Part shown: positions 19,529-28,488 of the stretch, in pieces
Numbering within the stretch: position 1 is the stretch's first letter
Layout: each line of letters starts with the position of its first letter
Source: Mycolicibacterium komanii
Lineage (GTDB): Bacteria > Actinomycetota > Actinomycetes > Mycobacteriales > Mycobacteriaceae
DNA: 64,000 bases
Assembly (NCBI RefSeq): GCF_001050035.1
Contig: NZ_CVTA01000064.1
Location: 62,001-126,000, forward strand
Reading direction: 5' to 3'
Notes under the pieces: model-generated
Told to the model about the DNA's origin: nothing
Databases searched by the model: none
The model's input: only the letters and a program-made list of their open reading frames with translations
Made by a program: the position numbers and the translations under genes

Positions 19529-21109
19529 GTGGTCGCCGCCGCTCCTCCCGTCCCCCCACCCGCGGCACCGGTGTCGCGGTCGGACAAGACGGCCCGGCCC
19601 GGCCCGCTGATCTCGGCCACGGTCGCGATTCTCGTCGCCGCGACCTGCATCCCGCTGGGATACGTGGCGTGGGCCACGATCTCGGTGGGCTGGACGCGGG
19701 CCTACGAGCTCGTCGTGCGCCCCCGCGTCGGTGAACTGCTCGTCAACACGGTCGCGCTGGTCTTCATCACCGTTCCGCTGTGTGTGGTGATCGGGGTCGG
19801 GGTGGCGTGGCTGGTGGAGCGCACCGACCTTCCGGGTCGGGCGTTCTGGCGACCCCTTTTCGTTGCGCCGCTGGCGATTCCGGCGTTCGTCAACAGCTAC
19901 GCCTGGGTCGGGGTGATCCCGTCCCTGCACGGACTGCCTGCGGGTGTGCTTGTCACGTCCCTGTCCTACTTCCCGTTCATGTACCTACCGGTCGCCGCGA
20001 CGTTGCGACGGCTCGACCCCGCCGTCGAGGAGTCGGCCCGCGCGCTGGGATCGGGTTCGGCGGGGGTCTTCCTGCGCGTCGTGCTTCCGCAGTTGCGGCT
20101 CGCGATTCTCGGTGGGGCGCTGCTGGTCGGCGTGCACCTGCTCGCCGAGTTCGGAGCGTTCGCCATGGTGCGGTTCGACACCTTCACCGTCGCGATCTTC
20201 CAACAGTTCCAGGCCACCTTCGACGGTGCGGCGGGCAGCATGCTGGCCGGTGTGCTCGTACTGCTGTGCCTAGCGCTGCTGGTCAGCGAGGCCGCCGCCC
20301 GGGGCAACGCCCGGTTCGCCAGGATCGGGTCGGGTGCACCGCGCGCGTCATCACCGATACATCTGCACCACAGCAAGATTGCGGCGACGCTCGCGCTGAC
20401 GACGCTGGCGGTGCTGGCCATCGGCGTGCCGGTCGGCACGATCGCCCGGTGGCTGTGGTTGGGCGGCCGAGACGTCTGGATCGTCGACGACATCTCCTCG
20501 GCGCTGGGCCAGACCATCGGACTGGCTTCGGCCGCAGCGGTTCTCACGACGGTTCTCGCGTTCCCGGTCGCGTGGGTGGCGGTGCGCTCCAGCGGTGTGC
20601 TGGCGCGCGTCGTCGAGGGTGCGAACTACGTGACCAGTTCGCTGCCCGGCATCGTCACCGCCCTGGCGCTGGTGACCGTCACAATCCACTTCGTGCGGCC
20701 CCTCTACCAGAGCCTGACGCTGATCGTGTTCGCCTACGTCCTGCTTTTCATGCCTCGCGCATTGGTCAACGTCCGCGCCGGCCTCGCCCAAGTCCCCCCG
20801 AGCCTCGAGGAGGCGGCGCGGTCGCTGGGCAGTTCGCCGACGGTCACGTTCCTTCGGGTGACACTGCGGCTGACGGCACCCGCCGCCGCCGCGGGCGCCT
20901 CGCTGGTATTCGTCGCGGTGGCAACCGAACTGACCGCCACCCTACTGCTCGCGCCGACGGGCACCCGCACACTCGCGATGATGTTCTGGTCCCATTCCAG
21001 CGAGTTGGACTACGCGGCCGCCGCACCGTACGCGATGGTGCTCGTGGTCCTCGCCATACCGGTCACATTGCTGCTGTACCGGCAGTCCACGAAGGCGGCG
21101 GCGCTGTGA
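19529..21109 (+). CDS. Ferric-iron ABC transporter, fused permease (FbpB type)
   Basis: A 526-aa inner-membrane permease with about 12 transmembrane helices, made of two BinPD-transport repeats. Each repeat has the EAA loop that docks to the ATPase: VEESARALGSGSAGVFLRVV (about residue 168) and LEEAARSLGSSPTVTFLRVT (about 429). This double permease is standard for Fbp/Sfu systems. The start is a GTG directly after the TAG of the binding protein gene with no gap, and its end overlaps the ATPase start by 4 bases. Full length. Confidence 0.9.
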   Translation: MVAAAPPVPPPAAPVSRSDKTARPGPLISATVAILVAATCIPLGYVAWATISVGWTRAYELVVRPRVGELLVNTVALVFITVPLCVVIGVGVAWLVERTDLPGRAFWRPLFVAPLAIPAFVNSYAWVGVIPSLHGLPAGVLVTSLSYFPFMYLPVAATLRRLDPAVEESARALGSGSAGVFLRVVLPQLRLAILGGALLVGVHLLAEFGAFAMVRFDTFTVAIFQQFQATFDGAAGSMLAGVLVLLCLALLVSEAAARGNARFARIGSGAPRASSPIHLHHSKIAATLALTTLAVLAIGVPVGTIARWLWLGGRDVWIVDDISSALGQTIGLASAAAVLTTVLAFPVAWVAVRSSGVLARVVEGANYVTSSLPGIVTALALVTVTIHFVRPLYQSLTLIVFAYVLLFMPRALVNVRAGLAQVPPSLEEAARSLGSSPTVTFLRVTLRLTAPAAAAGASLVFVAVATELTATLLLAPTGTRTLAMMFWSHSSELDYAAAAPYAMVLVVLAIPVTLLLYRQSTKAAAL

Positions 21110-22155
21110 GCATCCTCGAAACCCACGGTCTGGCCAAGGCCTTCAATGGTCACACCGTGCTCGACCACATCGACCTCGAGCTACAGGTGGGCACCATCAC
21201 CGCGGTCGTCGGATCGTCGGGGTGCGGCAAGACGACGCTGCTTCGCCTGATCGCCGGCTTCGAAACACCGGACGACGGGACCGTCGTCATCGACGGCCGC
21301 GAGGTGGCCGGTCCCCGAAGTGCCGTGGCGCCGCACCGACGCGCCGTCGGTTACGTCGCCCAGGACGGCGCGCTGTTCCCCCATCTGACCGTGGGCCAGA
21401 ACATCGCCTACGGTCTGAACAAATCCGCGCGCCGCGCCGAGATCCGCGCCCGGGTCGGTGAACTGCTCGAAACGGTTTCGCTGGACCCGTCGTTCGCATC
21501 GCGCCGACCCCACGAACTCTCCGGCGGTCAGCAGCAACGAGTGGCACTCGCCCGGGCGCTGGCGCGCAAACCGGTCGTGATGTTGCTCGACGAACCGTTC
21601 AGCGCACTCGACACCGGACTCCGGGCATCCACTCGAAAAGCCGTCGCCCGCTTGCTGGTCGAGGCCGGCGTCACCACGCTGTTGGTCACCCACGACCAGG
21701 AGGAGGCGCTCTCGGTCGCCGATCAGGTGGCGGTGATGCGCGACGGTCGCTTCACCCAGGTCGGGCCCCCGCAGCAGGTGTACCGGCAGCCGACGGACCA
21801 CTTCACCGCCGCATTCCTCGGCGACTGCATATCGCTGCCCTGCACCGTCACCAACGGCGTCGCCGAATGCGTGCTCGGGCGAATCCCCCTGCAAGGCGGG
21901 CAATCCCGTCCTTCCGGGCCCGCCACGCTGCTGCTGCGTCCCGAACAACTCGTCGCGACGGTGGTTTCCGACGCCGAGCGGCTCGAGGGTGTCGGCACCG
22001 TGCTGGCCGTCGAGTTTCTCGGCCACGACGTGCTGTTGACCGTCGATCCCGCCGGCGATGCCGGTCCGATCATCGTCCGCCAGCACAGCCTCGATCCGCC
22101 TCAGGTCGACGCGAAGGTCCACATTCAGGTCGTCGGCAGCGGAGTCGCGCTGTGA
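21106..22155 (+). CDS. Ferric-iron ABC transporter ATPase (FbpC type)
   Basis: A 349-aa ATPase: Walker A GSSGCGKTTL (about residue 35), Q-loop YVAQDGALFPHL, signature LSGGQQQRVALARAL (about 141), Walker B VVMLLDEPFSALD and switch His in LVTHDQEEAL. The C-terminal 110 residues form a TOBE-type domain (TLLLRPEQL, GTVLAVEFLGHDVLL). The start is a GTG at 21106 overlapping the permease stop as GTGA; the same GTGA overlap joins it to the next gene. This tight coupling places the downstream adenylation/membrane protein in the same regulated unit. Confidence 0.92.
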   Translation: MSILETHGLAKAFNGHTVLDHIDLELQVGTITAVVGSSGCGKTTLLRLIAGFETPDDGTVVIDGREVAGPRSAVAPHRRAVGYVAQDGALFPHLTVGQNIAYGLNKSARRAEIRARVGELLETVSLDPSFASRRPHELSGGQQQRVALARALARKPVVMLLDEPFSALDTGLRASTRKAVARLLVEAGVTTLLVTHDQEEALSVADQVAVMRDGRFTQVGPPQQVYRQPTDHFTAAFLGDCISLPCTVTNGVAECVLGRIPLQGGQSRPSGPATLLLRPEQLVATVVSDAERLEGVGTVLAVEFLGHDVLLTVDPAGDAGPIIVRQHSLDPPQVDAKVHIQVVGSGVAL

Positions 22156-24632
22156 CCAACGCGCTCACCGATCATCTACGCCGATACGGCGACAACGTCG
22201 CGGTGTGCACCGAGACGCAGCGGGTGACGTACCAGGCGCTGGCCGACAGGGTCACGGCCGCGATGCCCGAGCTCGGCGAGAGCAGACGCCTCGTGCTGCT
22301 CGAAACGCGCAACGACATCGACACTCTGGTGCACTACCTCGCCGCCCTCGCCGGTGACCACGTGGTGCTCCCGATGCCGGCCGGGCGCGATCATTCGACG
22401 ATCCTGCGGACCTACGAGCCCGACACCGTGATCAGCGACGGTGTCGTCACACACCGCCGTCGAGCGGGCGGACGCCGCCTGCACGACGACCTGGCCATGC
22501 TGATGTCCACGTCGGGCACCACCGGATCACCGAAGCTGGTCCGGCTGTCGCACGAGAATCTGCTGTCCAATGCCGACGCGGTCGCGGACTACCTCGGCAT
22601 TCGCCAAAACGACCGTGCGGCAACCACACTGCCGATGTCGTACTGTTATGGCCTCTCGGTCGTCAACAGCCATCTGATCCGCGGTGCCGGCCTCATCCTC
22701 ACCGATCTCTCGGTGACCGACGAGCGGTTCTGGGAACTGTTCCGTCGTCACCGCGGCACCTCGTTCGCGGGTGTGCCCTACACCTTCGAACTGCTGGAGC
22801 GCATCGGGTTCGACGCGATGCACCTTCCCGCGCTGCGGTACGTGACGCAGGCGGGCGGGCGTATGCCCCCCGAGCGGGTGCAACGCTTCGCTGCATGCGC
22901 GCGTGACGGCGGCTGGGATTTGTTCGTCATGTACGGGGCGACGGAGGCGACCGCCCGGATGGCCTACCTGTCACCGGATTTGGCGTTGTCGCGGCCCGAC
23001 GCGATCGGCCGGCCGATACCCGGCGGTTCGTTCACGATCGAATCGGCCGACGACTCCTCCGGCGTCGGCGAATTGGTGTACCGCGGCCCGAACGTGATGA
23101 TGGGCTACGCCCACGGACCAGACGACCTCGCACTCGGCAAAACCGTCGAGTCGCTGCACACCGGTGACCTCGCTCGCCGCGCTCCCGACGGTCTCTACGA
23201 GATCGTCGGGCGCACCAGCCGGTTCGTCAAGATGTTCGGCCTGCGCGTCGATCTCCAGCGCATCGAATCCGCGCTGAGCTCCAGCGGAATCACCGCATTC
23301 TGCACCAACGTCGACGACCGGCTCGTGGTCGCGGCGGCGGGCGCACACACCGAACGCGACGTGCAGCGCATCGCCGCCGAGACGGCCGGCGTGCCCGCCT
23401 CCGCGGTGCGCGCGGTCACGGTGGACGAGCTGCCGCTGCTGGCCTCCGGGAAACCGGATTACCAGACCGTCCGCGAGCTCGCGGGCGGCCTCGACGCGCC
23501 GAGCGCGACCGACCTGCGCGGGTTGTTCGCCGATGTGCTGCAACTAGACCCGGCGGCCGTCGACCCGGACGCCAGCTTTGTCGATCTCGGCGGGAACTCG
23601 CTGTCCTATGTGGCGATGTCGGTGCGGTTGGAGCGCACGCTCGGGCAGCTGCCCGCCGAATGGCAACAGCGGCCGCTCCGCGAACTCGAAGGACTGGTGA
23701 GGCCGCGGCGGCGATGGCGACTGTGGGACGCGACGCTGGAGACCAGCGTCGCGTTGCGGGCCGTCGCGATCGTCCTGATCGTCGGTTCGCACGCCGAACT
23801 GTTCGAGCTATGGGGCGGCGCCCACTTGTTGCTCGGCATCGCCGGATACAATTTCGGCCGGTTCTGCCTCACCCCGGTGCCCCGCGCGAAACGGGTGCGC
23901 CACCTACGCAACACGATCGGCTGGATCGCGGTGCCTTCGGCGCTGTGGGTGGCCATCGCGCTGATGTGGACGCGCGACTACACCTGGTCGAACCTGTTGC
24001 TGGCCAACAAGTTCCTCGGTCCACACGACAGCATGACCGCCGGGCGCCTCTGGTTCGTTGAAGTCCTGGTGTGGACGCTCGTGGCGCTTGCGCTGCTTTT
24101 CTGGATGCCGGCGATGGACCGTGCCGAACGCCGACGACCGTTCACGGTCGCGGTGGCGTTCCTCGTGTTCGGCCTGGCTCTGCGCTACGACGTGCTCGGG
24201 TTGGACATGGGCCGGGACGCCTGGTTCACGATGCTCGCGTTCTGGTTCTTCGCGCTCGGGTGGGCGGCGTCGAAAGCGACCTCGACCCTGCAGCGCACGA
24301 TGCTCACCGTGGCTTTGGCGGTCGCGCTGCTCGGCTATTTCGACACCACGCTGCGGGGACTTGTCGTGTTCGGCGGTATCGCCCTGGTGATCTGGCTGCC
24401 CACCATCCGCTGTCCCGCGATGTTCATCGTCGCGGCGGGTGTGCTCGCCGAGGCGTCGCTGTACACCTACCTGGTTCATTACCAGGTGTATTCGTGGTTC
24501 CCCGGTCACCCGGGCATCGGGGTGATCGCCTCGCTCGCGGTCGGAATCCTGCTCACCTATCTGGTGACGGTGGCGCGACGGCGGCTGCGGGTGCGCAGGG
24601 GGCAGAGCGCGACGGTGCCCGCGCTGCGCTAG
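22152..24632 (+). CDS. Adenylation-carrier-membrane acyltransferase-like fusion protein
   Basis: An 826-aa three-part protein. Residues 1-430 are an ANL adenylation domain: LMSTSGTTGSPKLVRLSHEN (ATP loop, about 117), YGATEATARMAYLSP (A5), HTGDLARRAPDGLYEIVG (A7), a hinge VKMFGLRVDLQRIE and the catalytic Lys in ASGKPDY (A10). Residues about 450-520 are a carrier domain with the phosphopantetheine Ser in FVDLGGNSLSYV. Residues about 530-810 hold about nine or ten membrane helices resembling acyltransferase-3/OafA-type proteins, with a short basic tail. Reaction inferred: activate an acid, load it on the carrier, transfer it at or across the membrane. The GTG start overlaps the ATPase gene stop (GTGA), so it belongs to the iron operon. 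Substrate unknown. Confidence 0.8.
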   Translation: MTNALTDHLRRYGDNVAVCTETQRVTYQALADRVTAAMPELGESRRLVLLETRNDIDTLVHYLAALAGDHVVLPMPAGRDHSTILRTYEPDTVISDGVVTHRRRAGGRRLHDDLAMLMSTSGTTGSPKLVRLSHENLLSNADAVADYLGIRQNDRAATTLPMSYCYGLSVVNSHLIRGAGLILTDLSVTDERFWELFRRHRGTSFAGVPYTFELLERIGFDAMHLPALRYVTQAGGRMPPERVQRFAACARDGGWDLFVMYGATEATARMAYLSPDLALSRPDAIGRPIPGGSFTIESADDSSGVGELVYRGPNVMMGYAHGPDDLALGKTVESLHTGDLARRAPDGLYEIVGRTSRFVKMFGLRVDLQRIESALSSSGITAFCTNVDDRLVVAAAGAHTERDVQRIAAETAGVPASAVRAVTVDELPLLASGKPDYQTVRELAGGLDAPSATDLRGLFADVLQLDPAAVDPDASFVDLGGNSLSYVAMSVRLERTLGQLPAEWQQRPLRELEGLVRPRRRWRLWDATLETSVALRAVAIVLIVGSHAELFELWGGAHLLLGIAGYNFGRFCLTPVPRAKRVRHLRNTIGWIAVPSALWVAIALMWTRDYTWSNLLLANKFLGPHDSMTAGRLWFVEVLVWTLVALALLFWMPAMDRAERRRPFTVAVAFLVFGLALRYDVLGLDMGRDAWFTMLAFWFFALGWAASKATSTLQRTMLTVALAVALLGYFDTTLRGLVVFGGIALVIWLPTIRCPAMFIVAAGVLAEASLYTYLVHYQVYSWFPGHPGIGVIASLAVGILLTYLVTVARRRLRVRRGQSATVPALR

Positions 24633-24640
24633 ACCGACGC

Positions 24641-25444
24641 TCAGTCCCGTTCGGCGATCAGTCCCTCCTGCGCCAGCGTCGCGGCGATGACACCGTCGGC
24701 GCGGATCAGGCTTCCCGTCACGACTCCCCTGCCCCGGGCGGCGGCGGGCGATGTCGACTCGAGCAGATTCCACTGGTCGGCGAAAACCGGTCGGTGGAAC
24801 CAGATCGACGAGTCCGTGGTGCCGCTGCGGTGCGTTCGCGCCCGCATCGAATGGCCGTGAACTCCAAGCGCCGGATCGATCATGTACACGTCGCACACGT
24901 AGACCGCGATCAGGGTGTGCAGAACCGGATCTTGCGGCAGGGGCACGGTTGCGCGCCACCAGAATCGACGGACGAACTCGCCGGACGAGCTGTCGTCGAA
25001 GATTCGGATATCGAGTTCCTCGAGCGGCATCGACGGCGCCGGCCCGGCAGGACCGGTGCGAGGCAACGTCTCCGGATCGTAGAGCGCGGGCAGTCGGTGC
25101 CCGTGCTCCGGACCACGCATCGGCACCGCGAACGACACCGTCGCCGTCGTCAAAAGCCGCTCCCCCTGCCGGGATTCCACCCGCCGCGCCGATGACGTGC
25201 GACCGTCGAACACCCGCGTCACGCCGTACTCGACCTCGTCACCCGCTTCTCCACCACGCAGGAACTGGAGGTGCAGATTGGTGGGTAACCGGTCTCCGTG
25301 GACGGTCCGGCAGGCCGCGGCAAGGCTCTGCGCGACGAACTGGCCGCCGTAAGCACGCTTGCCTTCCGGGCCGCTCGCCGGGCCCACCCAGCTGTCGGCG
25401 TCGACACCGGGCCGCAGCTCGAGCAGGTCGACCAGTCTGCTCAT
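24641..25444 (-). CDS. Acyl-CoA thioesterase II (TesB-like)
   Basis: A 267-aa double-hotdog thioesterase that hydrolyses acyl-CoA to acid and CoA. Family segments: GGQFVAQSLAAACRTV (about residues 33-48), LHLQFLRGGE (about 57-66), and in the second hotdog HSMRARTHRSGTTDSSIWFHR, where the SSIWFHRP stretch carries the TesB-type active-site region. Start is ATG 25444; it overlaps the CoA transferase stop by 4 bases, so the two are translated as a coupled pair. It ends 8 bases from the convergent fusion gene. The acyl substrate may be the CoA ester made by the CoA transferase. Confidence 0.87.
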   Translation of the reverse strand: MSRLVDLLELRPGVDADSWVGPASGPEGKRAYGGQFVAQSLAAACRTVHGDRLPTNLHLQFLRGGEAGDEVEYGVTRVFDGRTSSARRVESRQGERLLTTATVSFAVPMRGPEHGHRLPALYDPETLPRTGPAGPAPSMPLEELDIRIFDDSSSGEFVRRFWWRATVPLPQDPVLHTLIAVYVCDVYMIDPALGVHGHSMRARTHRSGTTDSSIWFHRPVFADQWNLLESTSPAAARGRGVVTGSLIRADGVIAATLAQEGLIAERD

Positions 25445-26661
25445 TCGGCGCGTCCCGTCGCCACGGCGCCCGACGAGACCAGGCCGTCGACCTGCTCCTC
25501 GGTCAATCCCAGCCAGTCGCTCAACACACCCACGGTGTCGTCCCCGAGCGCCGGCGAGGCGACCGCGGGCGGGTACTGCCCGCCGATCGAAATCGGTAGT
25601 CCCGGCGCCAGATAGGTGCCGATCCGCGGCTGGTCGAGCGACGTGAACAATGGGTTGGCGGTGACCTTGTCCTCGGTGGTCGCCTCGTCGAAGGTCCGGT
25701 ACCGCTCCCACAGCACCGAGGTGGTCGACAGCGCCGCGCCGATCTCCTCGGCGGTGTGCGCGCTGAACCACTCGGCGAACAGTCCGCTCAGTGCGTCGCG
25801 GTGAACGAACCGCTGACCCTCGTCGGAGAAGTCGGCGCCGAGCGTCTCCGCCAGCGCGGCAACCGCTTTGGTCGTCCCGGTGAGTTCGGTCAGGTCGCGG
25901 AAGTGACGCCCCGTCAGCGCGACGACCATGAACGAGACCCCGTCGCTGCTGACGAAGTCCTGACCGTACTGGCCGTACACCGAGTTGCCGATGCGCTCGC
26001 GTGCGGTGCCGTTGACCATCACCTCGGTGAAGAAGCCGAGGTTGCCCGCGGTGGCCAGCGCGACGTTCTCGAGCGGAATGCTGATCCGCTGACCCTGCCC
26101 GGTCGCGTCGCGGTGCCGCAGCGCGGTCACCACGGCCAGCGCGGTGTAGAGCCCGCATGCGACGTCCCACGCCGGCAGGACGTGGTTCACCGGGGATGCG
26201 AGCTCGGACGGACCGGTGACCAGCGGAAAACCGATGCCCGCGTTGACCGTGTAGTCCACCCCGGTGCCACCGTCGGCGCGCCCGGAGACCTCGACGTGGA
26301 TCAGGTCCGGGCGCAACTCCTTCAAAACTTCGTACGAATGCCATTCGCGCCCAGCGACGTTGGTGATCAGGACCCCGCTGCTCGCGACGAGTCGTTTGAT
26401 CACATCCTGACCCTCGGCGGAGCGCACGTCGGCCGCGACCGATCGCTTGCCCTTGTTCAACCCGGCCCAGTAGATGCTCTCACCGTCGTCGGTGACGGGC
26501 CACCGGCGGTAGTCGGCGGCGCCGCCGATCGGATCGACCCGCGTCACCTCCGCCCCGAGCTGGGCTAGCGTCATCCCCGCCAACGGGACGGCGACGAAAC
26601 TGGAGATCTCGACGATACGCACGCCGGCCAGCGGCCGCGTCGCCTCAGATGTGCTGGTCAT
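25441..26661 (-). CDS. Class III CoA transferase, 2-methylfumaryl-CoA isomerase (Mct)-like
   Basis: A 406-aa CaiB/BaiF-family protein. N-terminal VRIVEISSFVAVPLAGMTLA, AEVTRVDPIGGAADYRRWPV, IYWAGLNKGKRS, GGTGVDYTVNAGIGFPLVTG, VNHVLPAWDVACG and YGQYGQDF are visible. From memory these stretches resemble Chloroflexus 2-methylfumaryl-CoA isomerase (Mct), which moves CoA within mesaconyl-CoA from C1 to C4, more than ordinary formyl-CoA or carnitine CoA transferases. The nucleophilic Asp is probably the one in PAWDVACG (about residue 169). It is coupled to a thioesterase II by ATGA overlap. The other 3-hydroxypropionate-bicycle enzymes are not in the window, so a role in C5-dicarboxyl-CoA metabolism is inferred. 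Confidence 0.75.
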   Translation of the reverse strand: MTSTSEATRPLAGVRIVEISSFVAVPLAGMTLAQLGAEVTRVDPIGGAADYRRWPVTDDGESIYWAGLNKGKRSVAADVRSAEGQDVIKRLVASSGVLITNVAGREWHSYEVLKELRPDLIHVEVSGRADGGTGVDYTVNAGIGFPLVTGPSELASPVNHVLPAWDVACGLYTALAVVTALRHRDATGQGQRISIPLENVALATAGNLGFFTEVMVNGTARERIGNSVYGQYGQDFVSSDGVSFMVVALTGRHFRDLTELTGTTKAVAALAETLGADFSDEGQRFVHRDALSGLFAEWFSAHTAEEIGAALSTTSVLWERYRTFDEATTEDKVTANPLFTSLDQPRIGTYLAPGLPISIGGQYPPAVASPALGDDTVGVLSDWLGLTEEQVDGLVSSGAVATGRAE

Positions 26662-26694
26662 CGGGGTCAGTGTAGGCAGCGGCCGCGCCGCGCC

Positions 26695-27468
26695 TCACAC
26701 CAGTTCGATGGCTTCGGCGATGGACGGCAACACGCGGCTGGGCCGGAACGGGTAACGCTCGACCTCGTCAACGCTCGTCGACCCCGTCAGCACCAGGATG
26801 GTCTCCAGTCCGGCCTCGATGCCCGCGACGACGTCGGTGTCCATCCGGTCCCCCACCATGACCGTGCTCTCCGAATGCGCCTCGATCCGGTTGAGCGCGC
26901 TGCGGAACATCATCGGGTTGGGCTTGCCGACGAAGTACGGTTCGCGACCCGTGGCCTTGGTGATCATCGCGGCGACCGATCCGGTCGCTGGTAGCGGTCC
27001 CTCCGCCGAAGGCCCGGTGACGTCGGGGTTGGTGGCGATGAACCGCGATCCGCCGAGGATCAATCGGATCGCCTTGGTGATCGCCTCGAACGAGTAGGTC
27101 CGGGTCTCCCCGAGAACGACGAAGTCCGGCTCGACGTCGGTGAGGGTGTAGCCGGCCTCGTGCAGCGCCGTGGTCAGGCCCGCCTCACCGATGACGTAAG
27201 CCGACCCGCCCGGCAGCTGATCGGTGAGGAACGACGCGGTGGCGAGCGCGGAGGTCCAGATGGACTGCTCGGGAACGATCAGCCCCGACCGCCGCAGCCG
27301 CGCCGACAGATCGCGGGGCGTGAAGATCGAGTTGTTGGTCAGTACGAGAAAAGGCCGCTGTAGGTCGACGAGCCGCTGCAGGAACTCCGCGGCGCCGGGC
27401 AGCGCGTGTTCCTCGCGGACGAGCACGCCGTCCATGTCGGTGAGCCAGCACTTCGGTGTGTCGCGCAC
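26695..27468 (-). CDS. HAD-IIA family phosphatase (NagD-like)
   Basis: A 257-aa HAD hydrolase with motif I TDMDGVLVR (nucleophile Asp, about residue 10), motif II LTNNS (about 43), the C2 cap typical of NagD/p-nitrophenyl phosphatases, the Lys motif FVGKPNPMMF (about 175) and motif IV VGDRMDTDVVAG (about 197). Such enzymes dephosphorylate nucleotides, sugar phosphates or glycerol phosphate. ATG at 27468. It lies 33 bases after the CoA transferase start side on the same strand, with no evident link. Confidence 0.88.
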   Translation of the reverse strand: MRDTPKCWLTDMDGVLVREEHALPGAAEFLQRLVDLQRPFLVLTNNSIFTPRDLSARLRRSGLIVPEQSIWTSALATASFLTDQLPGGSAYVIGEAGLTTALHEAGYTLTDVEPDFVVLGETRTYSFEAITKAIRLILGGSRFIATNPDVTGPSAEGPLPATGSVAAMITKATGREPYFVGKPNPMMFRSALNRIEAHSESTVMVGDRMDTDVVAGIEAGLETILVLTGSTSVDEVERYPFRPSRVLPSIAEAIELV

Positions 27469-27499
27469 ACCCCCAGTGTGTCAGTTCCGCCCGCGATCG

Positions 27500-27841
27500 T
27501 TATCCCATCAGGTCGGGCATCGCGACATCGCAGCGCGCACGGAAATCGAACGCGGCCTGCCGAACCGCCCGCAATTCGTCGCGGACCCGCGGATTCGCGT
27601 CCAGGTATGCCTTGATCTCCTCGGTCATCTGGTCCCTGGGCTTGCCCTTCAGCCCCGTGAAGAACGCGTTCACGTCCGGGTGCGTGAACAGGTAGGACGA
27701 CGTACCCGCCGAGACACCGGACATCACCCCGGCCAGGTCGGCGGCCGTGCAGTTGGGCGGATCGGCGGCGGCCGGGGCGGCACCTAAGAGGATCGCGCCG
27801 GCGAGCACACCGGCGCCGACAGCACTGCGTCGCAACAACAT
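27500..27841 (-). CDS. Secreted haem-binding (MHB) family protein, second copy
   Basis: A 113-aa exported protein: signal peptide to about residue 27 (ending AAAD), then PPNCTAADLAGVMSGVSAGT, SSYLFTHPDVNAFFTGLKG, a second helix with YLDANPRVRDELRAVR and a closing Cys in RARCDVA. The Cys-HP-NP-Cys layout matches the protein at 17.9 kb and the mycobacterial MHB family. The ATG at 27841 is chosen over a TTG two codons upstream because AAGGAG is 7 bases before it. Haem binding is a family inference; this copy has no iron box in view. Confidence 0.75.
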   Translation of the reverse strand: MLLRRSAVGAGVLAGAILLGAAPAAADPPNCTAADLAGVMSGVSAGTSSYLFTHPDVNAFFTGLKGKPRDQMTEEIKAYLDANPRVRDELRAVRQAAFDFRARCDVAMPDLMG

Positions 27842-27870
27842 TGACAACTCCTTACTCGGACGGTGACGTG

Positions 27871-28176
27871 CTAACGGGGACCGGGACCACCGCCGGGGCG
27901 GCCCGGTCGACCGATGTCTATTCCGGGCGGACCCGGATCGAGGATGATGTCGACGCCCCAGTCGTCACTGCAATACCAGGGATCGGCGCAGTAACCAGGA
28001 TAGGCCGGCCCGGCCTGCGGGGCAGTGGGTCCTCCGCCGCGGACGGTGCCCTGCGCGCAGACGGTGGCTGCGCCCGCATTCGTACAGTCCGCCGACGCGA
28101 CGGGAGCGACAGCGACGGCGATTGGCGCCACCGAGATCGTCGCGGCAGTCAGTAGGCAGCGAAGGATCGATCTCAT
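27871..28176 (-). CDS. Small secreted Gly/Pro-rich protein of unknown function
   Basis: A 101-aa protein with a signal peptide (residues 1-30, ending ASAD), followed by CTNAGAATVCAQG, a Tyr/Trp/Cys patch (YPGYCADPWYCSDDWG) and a Gly/Pro/Arg-rich C-terminus. Four Cys in the mature part could form two disulfides. Similar short secreted proteins are common in mycobacteria and have no assigned role. The ATG at 28176 has GGGAGG about 7 bases upstream. It lies 29 bases upstream of the MHB gene and is probably co-transcribed with it. Confidence 0.7.
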   Translation of the reverse strand: MRSILRCLLTAATISVAPIAVAVAPVASADCTNAGAATVCAQGTVRGGGPTAPQAGPAYPGYCADPWYCSDDWGVDIILDPGPPGIDIGRPGRPGGGPGPR

Positions 28177-28456
28177 GGCCGCCTCCCTTTCGTAGGCGGG
28201 TGGCATGCCGCCGTAACCCCCGGTACGCCGGTTACCGGAACATTCGCAGCCTACTTCCGGTCGTGGACTTCGGGTCCTGAATCAGCAATCGGCATTCTTC
28301 GGCTCCACGGTTACAAAAGTCCACCGAATACGATGCTGTCCACTCCCAACAGAGAATCGCGCGAACCCTGGAACTCTTCCATCGGTCGACGTTGGCCTTT
28401 CAGGACCTCGCCGGGGAGCGACGGGCACGAGGAGGGCACCTGCCGGCCTCCACGCG
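28177..28456. other. Gene-free junction between core-like and accessory regions
   Basis: Apart from short antisense-type reading frames with no family character, no gene is seen. It holds the promoter of the small secreted protein and a short inverted repeat (GGTA-CGCCGGT-TACC). It separates the iron/envelope genes from the catabolic cluster, where base composition becomes less GC-rich by eye. Confidence 0.4.
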
Positions 28457-28480
28457 CTGCGCCGCCACAGGGCGGCGCAG
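28457..28480 (-). terminator. Strong GC hairpin after the P450 gene
   Basis: CTGCGCCGCC-ACAG-GGCGGCGCAG is a perfect 10-bp stem with a 4-base loop, starting 8 bases past the P450 stop on the minus strand. There is no U-run after it, so it fits the tailless terminators common in mycobacteria. It likely ends the micro-ORF/AveC/P450 transcript. Confidence 0.68.
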
Positions 28481-28488
28481 TCCACGGA

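Noticed and set aside
19780..21105. Plus-strand frame leading into the FbpC gene
   Set aside because: Out of frame with the permease, Arg/Gly-rich, and the ATPase has its own GTG start by overlap.
28282..28488. Short frames in the junction before the P450 gene
   Set aside because: No ribosome binding site or family character, and a perfect terminator-like hairpin lies in this stretch.
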